Source: Laburnicola sp. R22_1 (Eukaryota; Ascomycota; Dothideomycetes; Pleosporales; Didymosphaeriaceae). From it: a stretch of 64,000 nucleotides of DNA. The notes below the pieces were generated by a model. The model did not search any database. It was not told the origin of the DNA and saw only the letters and a program-made list of their open reading frames with translations. Shown piece by piece: positions 1 through 11,900 of this stretch (positions within the stretch are counted from its first letter, which is position 1; each line of letters opens with the position of its first letter). The position numbers were made by a program, and so were the translations under genes. The DNA is taken from the NCBI GenBank assembly GCA_014281115.1, contig JACONQ010000001.1:3534001-3598000 (forward strand), read 5' to 3'.

Positions 1-326
1 TTGAGCGACGACATCATCGAGCAGCCGGCGGAAAGTGAGGAATTGGAATTACAGAGCGATACGTGGACTAATGGAGCGTGCAGGGCGCGCAGAAAAGTTG
101 CGTCGGGCTGCTGCGGCCGCGGCGTTGCTCCGGACAACGGCGCTTGTATTGGTCCAAACAAGCGCCCGCACCATATTGTTGCTCCCACATCCACCTGCAC
201 CCTCCACCGGCACACCTGCGGGGACCAGCGCAGACATTCTCTGCAGCTCCATTTGCTCTTTCATCTGCTTTTGCTCTAAAACGTTCCTTCTGCCGCCTTG
301 CATCCTTCCGTATCTCAGCAGACAGC

Positions 327-1637
327 ATGGACGTCCAGAATCTCGAGTCCGCTTTCGAGCGCATCACCGTCACCGACGAGAATGACGACCAGCTTGTCAC
401 CACGACTGCTTATCACAAGTCAAAAGTAAGTAAAGACGCCCCTCTTGTCCTTCTTTCCGTAGAAGCCCGTCTAACCCCGCCAAAGGGCTCTGCCTCCACC
501 GCCGCATCATTAACCGGCCTCTCTGCCTCTGCTTCGGCTGCCAACCGCATGAAACTGCCACTACAGAAGCTTGCCGCAACAAACTCCGCCAAGATCGTCA
601 ATGCAAGCATCAGCGCGAACAGCGCGAAGATTACGATACCCGCCGCATCAACTCAAAACGGTCAAGGCCACCGACGGACGCTCACCGAATCTGCCCTCTA
701 TCACCAGCCTAGCGCCGCTAAACAATGGCATCTCGGCATGTTCGAGATCGGAAAGCCTCTGGGAAAGGGAAAGTTCGGTCGCGTTTACCTGGCCAAAGAA
801 CGCTCCTCCGGCTTCGTCTGCGCGCTCAAAGTGCTGCACAAGTCTGAGCTGCAGCAAGGCAAGGTCGAGAAGCAAGTGCGCCGGGAGATCGAAATTCAGT
901 CACACCTCGCGCACCCGAACATTCTGCGTCTCTTTGGCCACTTCCACGACGCCAAACGCATCTTCCTCATCTTGGAATTCGCTGGCAAGGGAGAGCTGTA
1001 TAAGCACCTCCAAAAGGAACAACGCTTCCCCGAATGGAAGTCCGCACAATACATCGCCCAAATGGCCGCAGCACTCAAGTACCTCCACAAGAAGCACGTC
1101 ATGCACCGTGACATCAAGCCCGAGAACATCCTCGTCGGCATCCACGGCGAGCTCAAAGTATCCGACTTTGGCTGGTCTGTCCACGCACCCAACAACAGGC
1201 GCAATACCATGTGTGGTACGCTCGACTATCTCCCGCCGGAGATGCTGACAAACCGTGGAAAAGACAACTACTACAGCGAGAAGGTCGACCTGTGGAGCTT
1301 GGGTGTATTGACATATGAGTTTTTGGTCGGGGAGGCGCCATTCGAGGATACGCAGGTTATGACGCACAGGAAGATTGTGAGGGGCGAGTATACTGTGCCA
1401 AATTTTGTTAGCCCCGAAGCCAGGGACCTGATTAAGAAGGTGAGCTTACGCTACAATGTATTGGCGCGAGTAATACTAACAGAAACGCAGCTTTTGGTCC
1501 TCGACCCCGAGAAGCGTATCGCCCTCGAAGATGTCGAGAGACACCCCTGGATCATCAAGCACTGCAAGGGCAGCGAGCGCGCCTATAACCGTACCTCAGA
1601 CGGCAAGTTCCGCGGCAGCTCGGAAGAAGAGAGCTGA
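327..1637 (+). CDS. IPL1: Aurora-family serine/threonine kinase (Ipl1/Ark1 type)
   Basis: Aurora kinase, expected to be the catalytic subunit of the chromosomal passenger complex that corrects kinetochore-microtubule attachment and acts in cytokinesis. The glycine loop GKGKFGRV lies near residue 145, the ATP-binding lysine in CALKVLHK near 168, HRDIKPEN near 260 and DFGWS near 279. The activation segment [14 protein letters not shown] is the Aurora signature. The ATG at 327 is taken as start; the frame is open upstream but looks like leader. A 51-bp in-frame intron at 1440-1490 (gtgagc to cgcag, branch ctaac-like) interrupts the late kinase domain; splicing gives about 419 aa. A strong donor-like gtaagt at 426 has no nearby frame-keeping acceptor, except an acag at 563-566 that would remove 47 codons. 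The low-complexity N-terminus is therefore uncertain; the family assignment is firm. Confidence 0.95.
   Translation: MDVQNLESAFERITVTDENDDQLVTTTAYHKSKVSKDAPLVLLSVEARLTPPKGSASTAASLTGLSASASAANRMKLPLQKLAATNSAKIVNASISANSAKITIPAASTQNGQGHRRTLTESALYHQPSAAKQWHLGMFEIGKPLGKGKFGRVYLAKERSSGFVCALKVLHKSELQQGKVEKQVRREIEIQSHLAHPNILRLFGHFHDAKRIFLILEFAGKGELYKHLQKEQRFPEWKSAQYIAQMAAALKYLHKKHVMHRDIKPENILVGIHGELKVSDFGWSVHAPNNRRNTMCGTLDYLPPEMLTNRGKDNYYSEKVDLWSLGVLTYEFLVGEAPFEDTQVMTHRKIVRGEYTVPNFVSPEARDLIKKVSLRYNVLARVILTETQLLVLDPEKRIALEDVERHPWIIKHCKGSERAYNRTSDGKFRGSSEEES
1440..1490 (+). other. in-frame intron of the Aurora kinase gene
   Basis: 51 bp, starts gtgagc and ends cgcag, with an actaac branch motif just before the acceptor. 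Reading through it would insert 17 unrelated residues between RDLIKK and LLVLDPEKR, where the kinase fold is continuous, so removal is expected. Confidence 0.85.
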
Positions 1638-2201
1638 GCAAGTCTCACATTGGATAAAACTGTGCGGTGATGTCAGCTCTTTTGGCGTTCATGTGTCTGA
1701 TGTACGGCGGGATCTATGGCGGCGAGGCATTGAAGGCTGGTTCCTTTGCAAGAGCATTACACGGCGTTGGTGGTTTGGTTACGAGCTTCTTCTTTCCTTA
1801 AGGTTGGCGCGTAGCATAGCGGATGCTCTGACGATAATACACGCGATTGACACGTTCAATATTGCTTCTGCGTGTGTTGGGTTGCTGAAACGATGGAGTT
1901 CCTGGTTCCTGATTCCTCGTCGTCCCTTTGGCAGGAGAGTTGGAAGGGCACATGTCTCGAAATTGTGTTCATATCATTCCCCGCGCGTATGAGCAGCGAC
2001 GCACTCGTATGATTGGCAGGATACGCTTGGGTCGACGATTCAAGCGAACTTTGAAAGAAAGATCAAGGGTAGGCCACGAAGCACTGTACATCGCAATTCA
2101 CACAGACACAACTACACGTCGCATACGTCCTGCAGCACATTTGGATTGCTCTTGCGCGCCATCTCTCATTCGTTTGAGCCATACATACACCATACTTCAT
2201 C
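1638..2201. other. intergenic, convergent 3' regions of the Aurora kinase and TIM21
   Basis: No convincing gene. Short open frames on both strands show no recognisable domain. Probably the 3' UTRs of two convergent genes. Confidence 0.6.
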
Positions 2202-2984
2202 TCACCACCACCTCGCCCCAAAAATCTTAGGCGCAACCTTACTCCCCGCCTTCCCCTCGGCATTCTCCAAATAAATCCTCTGATGCCCCTTAACATCCAC
2301 CGCCAACGTATGATACTCATACTCATTCTGGCTCGGCCTCTTGGTCAAATGCACATGCACGACGCCCTGGCCGCGCGGCCCCTCGACAAAGAAGCGAAAC
2401 TTGAGATGCTCCGTGCCCCACTTGTCTGTCTCGGTGGTCGACGAGATATAGCGGTTGCGCGCCCAGCGCGACCACGAGGCTTCGCCGTGGGCGGCGATTT
2501 CCGCGCCGGGACCGAGGAGGCGCTGGCAGTCGGGGTGGGCGCGGATGGCGGTTGTGGCGCGGTTGAAGTGGGCGGTTTTGGAGTCGGGGCTGAAGACGTC
2601 GGCGAAGAGGAAGTAGCCTACTGCGCCCTGGATTCGTGTTATTTATGTGTCGCGACGGAAGGAGGTTGTGGGGGGAGTGGTTACTGTGAAGACGACGCCG
2701 ACGAGTACTATGGAGAGGTTGAAGGATTGCTGCACGGTTCGGGCGGCTTTTTCGCCGGGTGAGAGGTCGCTCCAGCGTACTGTGCCTGTGTCATTTGTTA
2801 CGGTGACTTGTCTCCTTGTTGTTTGTGGTGGAGGACTGCTGGGGGAGCTTTGCGTTGCTTGCGCGGGCCGGGAGGTAGAGAATGCCATGCGCGCTGTTTG
2901 GGGTTTTCTTTGGATGCTGAGCGGACGTCTTGTGACGGGTCGCAAGAACTGAATCGCCTCGGTGGGCTTATATATTGCTGCCAT
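2202..2984 (-). CDS. TIM21: TIM23 translocase regulatory subunit Tim21
   Basis: Mitochondrial inner-membrane protein that links the TIM23 presequence translocase to the TOM complex and respiratory chain. Two exons: 2685-2984 and 2202-2627, with a 57-bp intron 2628-2684; product about 241 aa. The N-terminus is basic and Ser/Arg-rich, fitting a mitochondrial targeting signal. The family block WSDLSPGEKAARTVQQSFN precedes one hydrophobic segment (about residues 89-110) split by the intron. The intermembrane-space domain follows, with FFVEGPRGQGVVHVHL and a C-terminal VKGHQRIYLE stretch. The ATG at 2984 is the first in frame. It is transcribed divergently from the MSP1 gene over a 259-bp gap. Confidence 0.93.
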
Positions 2985-3243
2985 GGTGCTGGGCAACGAC
3001 TATTCGGGAGCGGAAACCAGGCGGCTGGTGGTGGTGTAGCAGAGGGAAGGTCCGAGCGGAGGTTGGGAAGCTGCCGAGGCTCCAACGCGCCACACGTGTG
3101 GCGTTTCCCGCCCGACGCGGAAACGGAACGAGTGCTAGCATCTTCCCCAGACAACGCATTCGTTCGCCTTTTCACAGACGGGGGCTCTGTCCATATTACT
3201 ACGACCACGCGCTCTGCGACCCGGGCAAGCGGATACGGGCACG
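2985..3243. promoter_or_regulatory. shared promoter region between TIM21 and MSP1
   Basis: The two start codons are 259 bp apart and point away from each other, so both promoters must lie here. At 3088-3103 there is a perfect 16-bp palindrome, CGCCACACGTGTGGCG, with a CACGTG E-box core. CACGTG is the classical site of fungal bHLH factors of the Cbf1 type. Its role here is inferred from position and symmetry only. Confidence 0.5.
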
Positions 3244-4756
3244 ATGAGCTCCAACAAGAAGAGCACCCTCACGGGTTACCTCCCAGACATTCTCATGGTC
3301 GCCGCCGCCGTACGTAACCTCGCCCTGTTATTTCGAGCAACACTTCCCGTGAACCCAAACCGTACCAGTGTCTAACCATATGTATAGCCTCTAATAGCAT
3401 TCTTCGTCATGCGCAGCCTACTATCGCGTCTCGATCCAGAAGCTCAACAAAAGGAAGAGGCGAAGCGCAAAGCGTCGGCGGCGAGTCGCAAGCTAGGCGC
3501 CATACTGGCGAACAAAGCGGAGGAAGGCTACGACAGCGACAGCGACGATGAGTACGAGGGCCGAAGAAGAAGGAGCAGCAGGCCCAGGATCGAGGACTTG
3601 AACTTGAGTACATACGAGCAGACGATCGCCATGGAGGTTGTCGCGCCAGAAGAGATTCCCGTATCCTTCGAGGGTACGTCAAGCACCGCGCCATGAAATC
3701 CGCCTTTCACGGCGGAAGAATCTGTCTCGGAACAACCGACTAATCGAAGCAGACATCGGCGGCCTCGACTCGATAATCGAAGAACTCAAAGAATCCGTCA
3801 TCTACCCCCTCACCCTCCCCCACCTCTACTCGCACTCGTCCTCGCTTCTCTCCGCCCCCTCGGGCGTCCTCCTCTACGGGCCCCCCGGCTGCGGCAAAAC
3901 CATGCTCGCCAAAGCCCTCGCCCACGAATCCGGCGCCTGCTTCATCAACCTCCACATCAGCACCATAACGGAGAAATGGTACGGCGACTCCAACAAGCTC
4001 GTCTCGGCCGTCTTCTCGCTCGCCCGCAAACTGCAACCCAGCATCGTCTTCATCGACGAGATCGACGCCGTGCTCGGCCAGCGCCGAAGCGGCGAGCACG
4101 AGGCCAGCGGCATGGTCAAGGCGGAATTCATGACGCAATGGGACGGGCTGGCGAGCAACACGCGCGCCGGCAGCGGCGACCCCCAACGCATCTGCATCCT
4201 CGGCGCCACCAACCGCATCCAAGACATCGACGAGGCCATCCTCCGCCGCATGCCCAAGAAATTCCCCGTCGCCCTGCCCAACGCCTCGCAGCGCCAGAAA
4301 ATCTTCACCCTTATCCTGCGCGGCACCAAAATGGATGCCCCCAACTTCGACCTCGACTACCTCGTTCGCGTCTCCGCGGGCATGTCGGGCTCCGACATCA
4401 AAGAAGCGTGTCGAGATGCTGCCATGGGCCCGGTCCGCGAATACATCCGCAAAATGAAGAAAGAAGGCCGGTTGGGGCGGGGCGTAGACCCCAAGAATGT
4501 GCGTGGCTTGCGGACAGAAGATTTCTTCGGCAGGGGCAGGGGACTAGGGGAAGAAGAAGAAGCTGCTGGTGATGATCTGGACGACGTCAAAGATGAAGTG
4601 GTCCATGTTAAAGAGGGGGCTGGTGGGCGGAGAATTCACACGACCGAGGAAAGTGATGATGCGAACATGAGTAGTAGTGTGACTAGTACGGAGAGCGGCG
4701 ACGAGAGGTTCAGAGATAGTGCGTATCATGATGGTGAGGGGGCGCGTGTACGGTAG
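3244..4756 (+). CDS. MSP1: Msp1/ATAD1-type AAA ATPase of the mitochondrial outer membrane
   Basis: Membrane-anchored AAA ATPase that extracts mislocalised tail-anchored proteins from the mitochondrial outer membrane and peroxisomes. Three exons, 3244-3309, 3388-3673 and 3753-4756, give about 451 aa. A transmembrane segment at about residues 14-32 spans the first intron. Walker A GPPGCGKT lies near 159, Walker B VFIDEID near 215, and the arginine-finger region AILRRMPKKF follows; pore loop KWYGDSNK is present. Compared with the usual 360-420 aa it has an acidic, Ser/Asp-rich C-terminal extension. Between the membrane segment and the AAA module is a charged linker with an SDSDDEYEGRRRR stretch. 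Confidence 0.95.
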
Positions 4757-5305
4757 AGTGCAGGTGGGGTAGGGTACGTAGACTATTCTACTGACTCAGC
4801 CTGGGAGTGAATTGTGTCTAGCTGCATGGTTCTCTCTTTTTTTTCTTGTTTTTTTTTTGATGGCAGAATTACAAAGGGATACGTGTGTTGTAGGCATTGT
4901 TAATAGGTCCATCTCTCTTGTTTTATGGGACGAGGAAGCTCTGCATGGCTTTTGTCCGTCGTTGTTCGTTGTTTGTTCGCCGTATATATGTACATGTGTG
5001 GAGGGGAAATGTTTTTGGGGATTTATATAGGTTGGGAATATTATCGAGATGGAGCGGCGAGGGCGTTATTCTTTCTCTAGAAAGGGGTGGAAGGGTTAGA
5101 TATGGATATCTTAATTCCAAGCACACAGATGGCAGCCAGCGAGATGGCAATCATATCTTCATCTCATTCTTTTTTTGGTTGGTTAAATGTGGAAGCGTAT
5201 CATTTTCACCCTTCTACCCATCATCCATCCTAGGCTACAAAGCACAAGCCTATGAATAGTAACCATGTCCAACACCAATCAAGACACACGAGACACAGAA
5301 CACTA
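4757..5305. other. intergenic, convergent 3' regions of MSP1 and SEC27
   Basis: T-rich stretches (4837-4858) and no credible coding frame. Likely the two 3' UTRs. Confidence 0.6.
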
Positions 5306-8163
5306 CTACTCCTCCTCATCATCATCTTCGTCATCCTCCTCGCCATCCTCTGCCTCCTCCGCAATCTCCTCCTCCACCCCATCAGCATCCCCCTCAACCT
5401 CTGCGTCATCGCCGGCCAAATCATCCACCGTACCACCTTCCTTCTCCAACCGCAAATACTCCTCCCATTCAGGAAACATCTCGTCGTCACCTTCGCCCTC
5501 ACTCGGCGGTACACCGAGCAGCCGGCTCACCTTGCTCTTGTTCTCCTTCTCTAGACTGACTTTCCACTGCTTGACAAGCGCAGCCGTCTGACTAGGCTTG
5601 TATGTTTGCGAGAAGAGCACTGCTTCGGCGAGGCGGTTGGTCTTGACAAGGAGATCGATGCAACCTTGCACGTCGCCCACCTGCCAGAGCGCAGCAAACG
5701 CTACGTTATTGGCAGTAGCATTTTCGGCGAGAGAGGCGAGTTCCCGGAGGCCAGTGGCATCAGAGGTAGCCGAGTAGACGAGGAGCAAAGAGCCGAGATC
5801 TTTTGCTTTTACGAAGCATTCCTGTGCGAGTTTGACGTCCCAGGCTGCGAGGGCAGCGTCGCCAACTGTCTTCCACTTATGCTCCATGTCCTGCTCGCGG
5901 GCTATGGAGACAGCTTGCTGAAGGTCTCCTAGTGATAACGCAAGGTCAAAGCGGTGTTCGGGATCCGTAGCAACTTTGAGTGCGAGCTCTTTGTATCCCT
6001 GTCCCTCGAGGAATCTTGCAATCTTGTTGTTCTGGTCCTTGGGCACTGAAGGTAGGACTTCTTCGGCAGCCTCCAAATCCCCACGCAGGACGAGAGTCTG
6101 ATACTCCACGACAGCAAGGGATAGTGCGAAGGAAATTACGTTGACATCCTTGTCGGCAACGTATATCCTGGAATCTCGGGGCAGGTAGCCAAGAAGGTAG
6201 TGTGGCGCGTCAAAATGTGATATAGTATAGGTCTGATCACCTACTAGGTAATTCAGACGATTGGTGTTGTTGGTGTAAATGAAGCAGTCTCCCACCCATG
6301 TACCAGTCCGTACGCTGTTCTTGTTAGCTGACTTGTGAAGGTGCGATGTGGTTGATTCATACCTCTCGTTGATGTCACACACAACCTCAAAAGCTGACTC
6401 TGCGCCATCCTCATCAATCTCACCATTCTGCACTGCCTCCAGATAATTCTCTCGCGAGAACCGAAGAACATAAAATGTGTCGTCTGTTGCCAGTGTGACC
6501 AACTCGCCACTCTCCGACCAGTAGACATTCTTCGGCTCGACTTCTATCCTGCGGACCAGAGCGCCATTATCCCAGTCGAAGAAGCCAATACCACCTTGTC
6601 CTTTCACGCCAAGTAGAACTCCGCCACTGAGACCGTCGGCGGAAAATCCCACGTTGACAACACTGCGCTCCTTGAAGTTGCGGAATGTCTTCACGCTAGT
6701 AGAGGATTCCCGGATCGCATAGTCCTTGTCATGCTCCTTCGAGGCCCATACGAAGTCCAACGCTGAGCCAAAGGCTTGGTTTCGGAGAGCTAGCGCAGTG
6801 TAAATAATGTATTCACCATCGCCGCACACAGCGACGAATCTTCCGTTTGGCGAGTGCAGTAGTGATTGGGGGTATATCTCGGTCGACCCAAGGTCCTTGG
6901 TCGGAAGGGTGAGTCGCTCTGAGTCCTTTAGGTCCTTTTATCACGGCTGTGAGAATCTCGTTGTGTCTTGCCCAAAGTACCTTTCCACCCGCATCCATGC
7001 TGACTGCGGGTTCTTCCCGGCCCATGGAAATGACCACTGCACCATCGTCGAACCCAAGAGCGACACCGTTCTTGCCCTTCTGATAGGCCACACACCATGA
7101 GAATTCCAAGCCATAGTGTCTTGACTGTTCCAACCTATACGCCTTTCCATAGTCCATCCGCTGACTGCGGGTTCTTCCCGGGAGCCCAAAGTAGTGAGGA
7201 GATATGGCTTGTCGGATTGAGGATAGTAGTCAATGAAGTTGACGCCCTTGGCTTCATGCGCCTCAAGCGTGAAGTTTGGCGTGGAGCTGCCCAGTGACCA
7301 TATCTTGACTGTCCGATCCAGGCATGCGGAGGCAAATGTGTTGGGGTCCTTGGGGTTGATGGCAATGCCCATAACATAATGTCCATGTCCTTCAAACACC
7401 TGTACACCTATCCGAGGTCAGCACGGCAGTCACCCACGTACGCTATTGTACGCACATTTCCATGATTTGTCCCAGTCCCATAATTTTATGGTCATGTCAT
7501 CCTGCCATCGTATCAGCTCTATGCCTTCTCCAATCCGTAATGTCTACCCACGCTAGCGGTCAGAACGAAGGGCTGTGTTGGGTGCACAGCAATCGCACGA
7601 ATGTAATCGGGGTGTGCCTCGAACTCGGTAACCTTCTCGGAGGTGTTGTAATTATAGACGCGCAGGCGGAAGTCGTCCGAGCCTATTCATAGGTATCAAC
7701 AAATGATTCTTCAATCGAGCGTGCGAGCGCCCCACCTGCGACTAGCCAGTTCTTTCGCGAAATGAAACGACCTGCTCGGACAGGCACATCGCAGAGCTCG
7801 AATGTCTTGACGATCGATTGCGAGACATAGGACCATATATGGACGTGTCCTGCCACCATTAGCACGCGCCCTCTTGTCCTATGCTCTCCGCGCATGCATA
7901 CCGCTATATAGCGTCGTGAGGATCCATGGCTCGGTCGGGTGGAAGTCTTCGATGCGGTTTAGTAGATATTCGAGAGGCGGAGTGCGTAATCTATACCAAT
8001 TCCTATGAGACGTTAGTTGAGCGTCTTCGCACAGCTATGCGCCGCTCACCTTTGACCCTCTCTGAGCGCGCAAACAGCTGCCTCTGAAGTTACACCATGT
8101 CAGCATCATCCCTTGCAGCCGATTTATGCCCGCATAGTGTCGTACCTTGACGTCCAGACGCAT
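5306..8163 (-). CDS. SEC27: coatomer subunit beta' (Sec27/COPB2), reading frame damaged
   Basis: COPI coat subunit for Golgi-to-ER retrograde vesicles. Exons read by eye: 8146-8163 (MRLDVK), 8050-8083, 7902-7946, 7736-7849, 7552-7682, 7456-7501, then 5306-7407 holding a 48-bp in-frame intron at 6315-6362. WD40 blades ([27 protein letters not shown]), the second propeller, the alpha-solenoid ([16 protein letters not shown]) and an acidic C-terminus match the family. Two lesions break the frame. After KPYLLTT (about 7185) roughly 55 residues of the next blades are missing and a foreign REEPAVS patch appears. At about 6937-6940 an AAAA run shifts the frame by one base before [12 protein letters not shown]. 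The third exon uses an unusual AAG acceptor after a perfect TACTAAAC branch site. The subunit is essential in yeast, so assembly or sequencing error is as likely as real decay. Confidence 0.88.
6999..7181. repeat. 22-nt direct repeat inside SEC27
   Basis: The same 22 bases occur at 6999-7020 and 7160-7181. The first copy encodes REEPAVS at its normal place in the propeller. The second sits exactly where the preceding WD40 blade is lost, in a different protein context. Confidence 0.85.
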
Positions 8164-8941
8164 TGTGGTAGCTCGCGGTGGTTGCTGAGCGTGTGGACAA
8201 GTTGCGGCCGGTGTATGCAGGTGGGCTAGAGGACATGTGGGCTCGGGTTGCCTGCCAAGACTTCGAGGCTGCAGTGGATCCTTCCCCAATCAAGAGCTTG
8301 TCGAATTCAGTCTCCGCCTCCAAACAAAGCATGATGAGTAATGTTTCACAACAGATATACCATCATCAGACAGGGCTCGCGGTTTCTGATTTGGTCATAG
8401 ATATTATAGATACGGACAAGGCATGCAGATAATTGTCAGCTTCTCATACTCATTTTCCTCTTCTCAACATCAAAATATTTACGTACATCCCCACAAGCCG
8501 CTCTGCCCACTCCCATCTCCTCTCCACGCAGATGTCACTAAATGCCCAAACGTCCACATAAATCTCCACATCGAAAGCAAAACAAATATCTAGCTTGCCA
8601 GCATAGACAGGTATCTAAGAATGAGAAGTGATAAGAAAGGGAAGATCCAAGATATGGCAGGATAAATAAAAAGATATAAGACGTAGGTTCCTTAGTGAGA
8701 GTGTCCGAACATAAAAAAAGTCACCCACCCCCGAGGCGGAACCAACCCAGCTTAGACTAGCTGGGTTGATGCGGCGCTCCAAACCAAGGGAGCAGGGACC
8801 GTACGAGGTAATTACACGTTGTTGAGGAATCGTCGTGATCCTTGCACGGCATAGAGCAGGCCAAGACATGGCCTAATCTTTCAAATATGTTACAATAACA
8901 GGAAAGCTCGAGGGAGAGATCGGTTGTCCAGGACAACTATA
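8164..8941. other. intergenic between SEC27 and the MSB2-like gene
   Basis: No credible gene. It should hold the SEC27 promoter (right of 8163) and the 3' UTR of the mucin gene (left of 8942). A strong inverted repeat is listed separately. Confidence 0.6.
8743..8768. repeat. 10-bp perfect inverted repeat (hairpin)
   Basis: Arms CAACCCAGCT and AGCTGGGTTG are separated by a six-base loop. It lies about 175 bp beyond the stop codon of the minus-strand mucin gene, so it could form an RNA hairpin in its 3' UTR. Function unknown. Confidence 0.6.
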
Positions 8942-11900
8942 TCAATTCCAGCCAAGAGAGTTTTCTGCCATGACAGGAGCCGAGATCTGTTGCGTCCGTA
9001 CACTACGACCGTTGCTGCTGCTGCTTCCATGGCTGCCTCGACTACCAGGGAGAGCGGGCGTCAGTCGTCCATTGCGAGCGCCTGACATCCAGTTACTGCC
9101 GCCCACCGAGCCATATGTATAGCGGCTGGTGCTTGGTACGGAGCTGGATCGGCGATGAGCCGCTCTCTTGTTCCTGTACCTGCGTGCGACGAAGAACATG
9201 GCAGCACCATAAGCGACAGCCGCAAGCACGGCACCAGTGGCAATAGTCGCGCTGGTGGCATTGACCTTGCGGCTACCAGTCGTGTCTCCCGGAAGAGCCC
9301 CTCCGTGCAAAGGATCGTCAGTACCCGTAGCCTGTGCATTGTTTACTTGGCTTGGGCTAGACCCATCTGGAAGCTTGCCATACGGTAGTGGCCAGGTCGG
9401 ATCCACAAGGGTAGTGAGCTGGTTCACTGTCTCGTCATCGTTATGATAAAAGGCAGACGATGGCTGTGTCAACTGGATCTCCAAGGTGGTGTTCTTGTCC
9501 TTCGGGATCATGAACACAGCTAGGGTCGTAACCCAGCCTTTGTATTGAGTGGTATCAGCCGCCCTCAGCCCGTAGTTGATGACGTCTTTCTCGTCGACTT
9601 TCACTGCCTGGGCGATAGCCTGCTTCAGGTACATGAAAATCTGATTACTACCACTTCTTGAAGCCACGAAATTATAGTTCAAGCTGTATCCGAACGCGAT
9701 TTGACCCAGGAACATGTTATCTGGTACTTCTGTAGGCATACCATCGGGGGGCTGGATCCAAGGCGCGATTTCACTTGGCATGCCCGTTGCCGATGACGTA
9801 GTAAAAGTCGACTGCTCTTGAATGATGCTCGTAGGCACAACCAAAGTGGTTTCGTCGTTGGTTGAGATGGGCTGGATCGAGTTGGGAGGTGCCGTTGTCG
9901 AAGGAGATGGTGTCACAATGGCGCTGGTACCCGACCCGATCGTCGAACTAAGGGTTGGCGTAGGAATGCTCTCGGGCGTTTCGGACAGAGTTGTGTTCAT
10001 AGAACTATTGGGGATGCTCGTGGGGGCGGGATCGCTGCTAACGCTCTCGGAAGCGGGGATTGAAATGTTACTCGATGACGATGGAGAGCTAGTCACGGCA
10101 GTAGGTTCGGACGAGATGCCAGTTCCGATTGAAGTAGGAGAAGACACCGTGGTACCAGTTTCCGTAGGGTCCGGCGAAGGAGTCGTGACACCGGTTCCAG
10201 TTGAGCCCGATAGGGAGATACCGGAGCTAGTAGGAACATCAGTTGCAGTGGCCGAAGACACATCAGTCGGTGTGATAGATGCCGTGGTTTCAGATGTCGG
10301 AATAGCAACAGATGTGTCTATTGGAATGGGCTCGGAGGTGATACCGGTGCCTGTCGGCAGCGAAATGATGCTTGACACATCTGAGACGATGCTGGAGACG
10401 ATGCTGGATAGATCAGGGACAGAAACGATGGGAGTCGGCGTAGAAGACGGCTCGCTTGAAGGCTCGGAAGTTATACCGGCCGTGTCGGTCGGTGCCGTCG
10501 GGCCAGCTGTGGGATCACTGATACCAATAAGACCAGACGTCTCATTAATGCTCTCAGAGGTAGGGATAACTCCGGAGCCGGTAGGTGTAGGCGTGAGTGT
10601 AGGTACAGCCGTCTCACCGGTGCCAAAGGCCGTGGTAATGCCGACGACAATTCCGCTCGTGGGTAACGAAAGCGGGATACTGGCCGACAAGCTGAGGTCG
10701 CTTGATGGGAGCAAGGGAATGCTCGGGAGACCTCCGGTGGAGCCAGTAGCGAGAGGGATCTCATCGTCTACACTTGACTGCGAAGAGGCCGGGAGGCTTC
10801 CAGTGGGCAAGGGAGACTCGCCTGTAAGAGTCGCAGGCAAGCTCACACTGGGCAGAGGAAGGTCGCTCACAAGACTGGACAGAATGCTTGAAGGCAAAAT
10901 CCCAGTGGGCAAAGGCGAATCCCCAGTCAAGCTGGGCAGAAGGTCTGTTGGCAAAACGCCGGTGGGCAGGGGCAACTCGCCAGCTAGGCTAGACAAAGGA
11001 TTATCAGTCGGCAGTATTCCGGTTGGTAGCAGGCCAGTAGAGCCAAAGAGGCCATCTAGGCTATCTGGTACGGAGGGAGACTGAGACGGCTGTGGCTGGG
11101 AGGACGGGATACCACCGGTCGAGCCAGGGATAATGAATGGCCCTGTAATCGTGCTCGGTGCACTCGGCGTTGCCTCACCCGCCGCAGACGTTGACAACGG
11201 GCTGGGCGAAACAATGTTACCAGGAATCCTTCCCGTCGAAGCTGGCTCTGAAGACTGAATAGGCAAATCCGCAGCGGGTGTGGATGGTTGCAACGGAGAA
11301 GCGGGTACTTCACCCGTTGAAGCGACGCTGGACTCAATTAGTACGCTCAAATCCGAGGTAGCCGATAGGGTAGGCTCAACAATGAGCGGGGGGATTCCAC
11401 CGGTCGAAGCAACACCAGAGTCAACTGGCAAGCTTGGGTCTGGGATCGCCGTGGAAGTAGGCGTTACGATCAAAGACGGAACACCACCCGTAGAGACGAC
11501 TGGTGGGATGATGTCCGAAATTCCGGGGAGCGAAGGCAGGACAATCGACGAAGGAAGTCCCCCTATTGGAGCGACGCTCGAATCAACAATGGGAGAGGCC
11601 ACCTCAGAAGTTGCTGAACTAGTGGGCGAAACGATCGCAGAAGGGACACCGCCTGTTGAGCCAACATCCTGACTTGTGGGGATCGTAGGCGACAAAATCG
11701 GCGAAGGAATTCCGCCACTGGATCCAACAACAGGTGGCTCGGGTGATGGAATTGCCGCGATTGGGCTAGGCGATACATCAGAAGACGGTGCTGCTTCGTT
11801 TGAACTGGACGGCACAATTGGCACAGGAGCGGCGCTGATTGATCCAAAAAAAGGGGTGTCTGACGGAAGCACAGGATCCGAGGATTCTTGTATCGGACTC

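Noticed and set aside
1..279. Open frame at the left edge beginning LSDDIIEQPAESEELELQ
   Set aside because: Could be the tail of an upstream gene, but it runs without sign of ending into the kinase leader and no domain is visible.
426..462. 37-bp intron in the Aurora kinase N-terminus (gtaagt to gtag)
   Set aside because: Removing it brings an immediate in-frame TAA, so it cannot be used in this form.
9822..11084. 420-codon plus-strand frame inside the mucin gene
   Set aside because: Antisense shadow of the Ser/Thr/Pro repeat region; its Val/Gly-rich composition mirrors the real strand.
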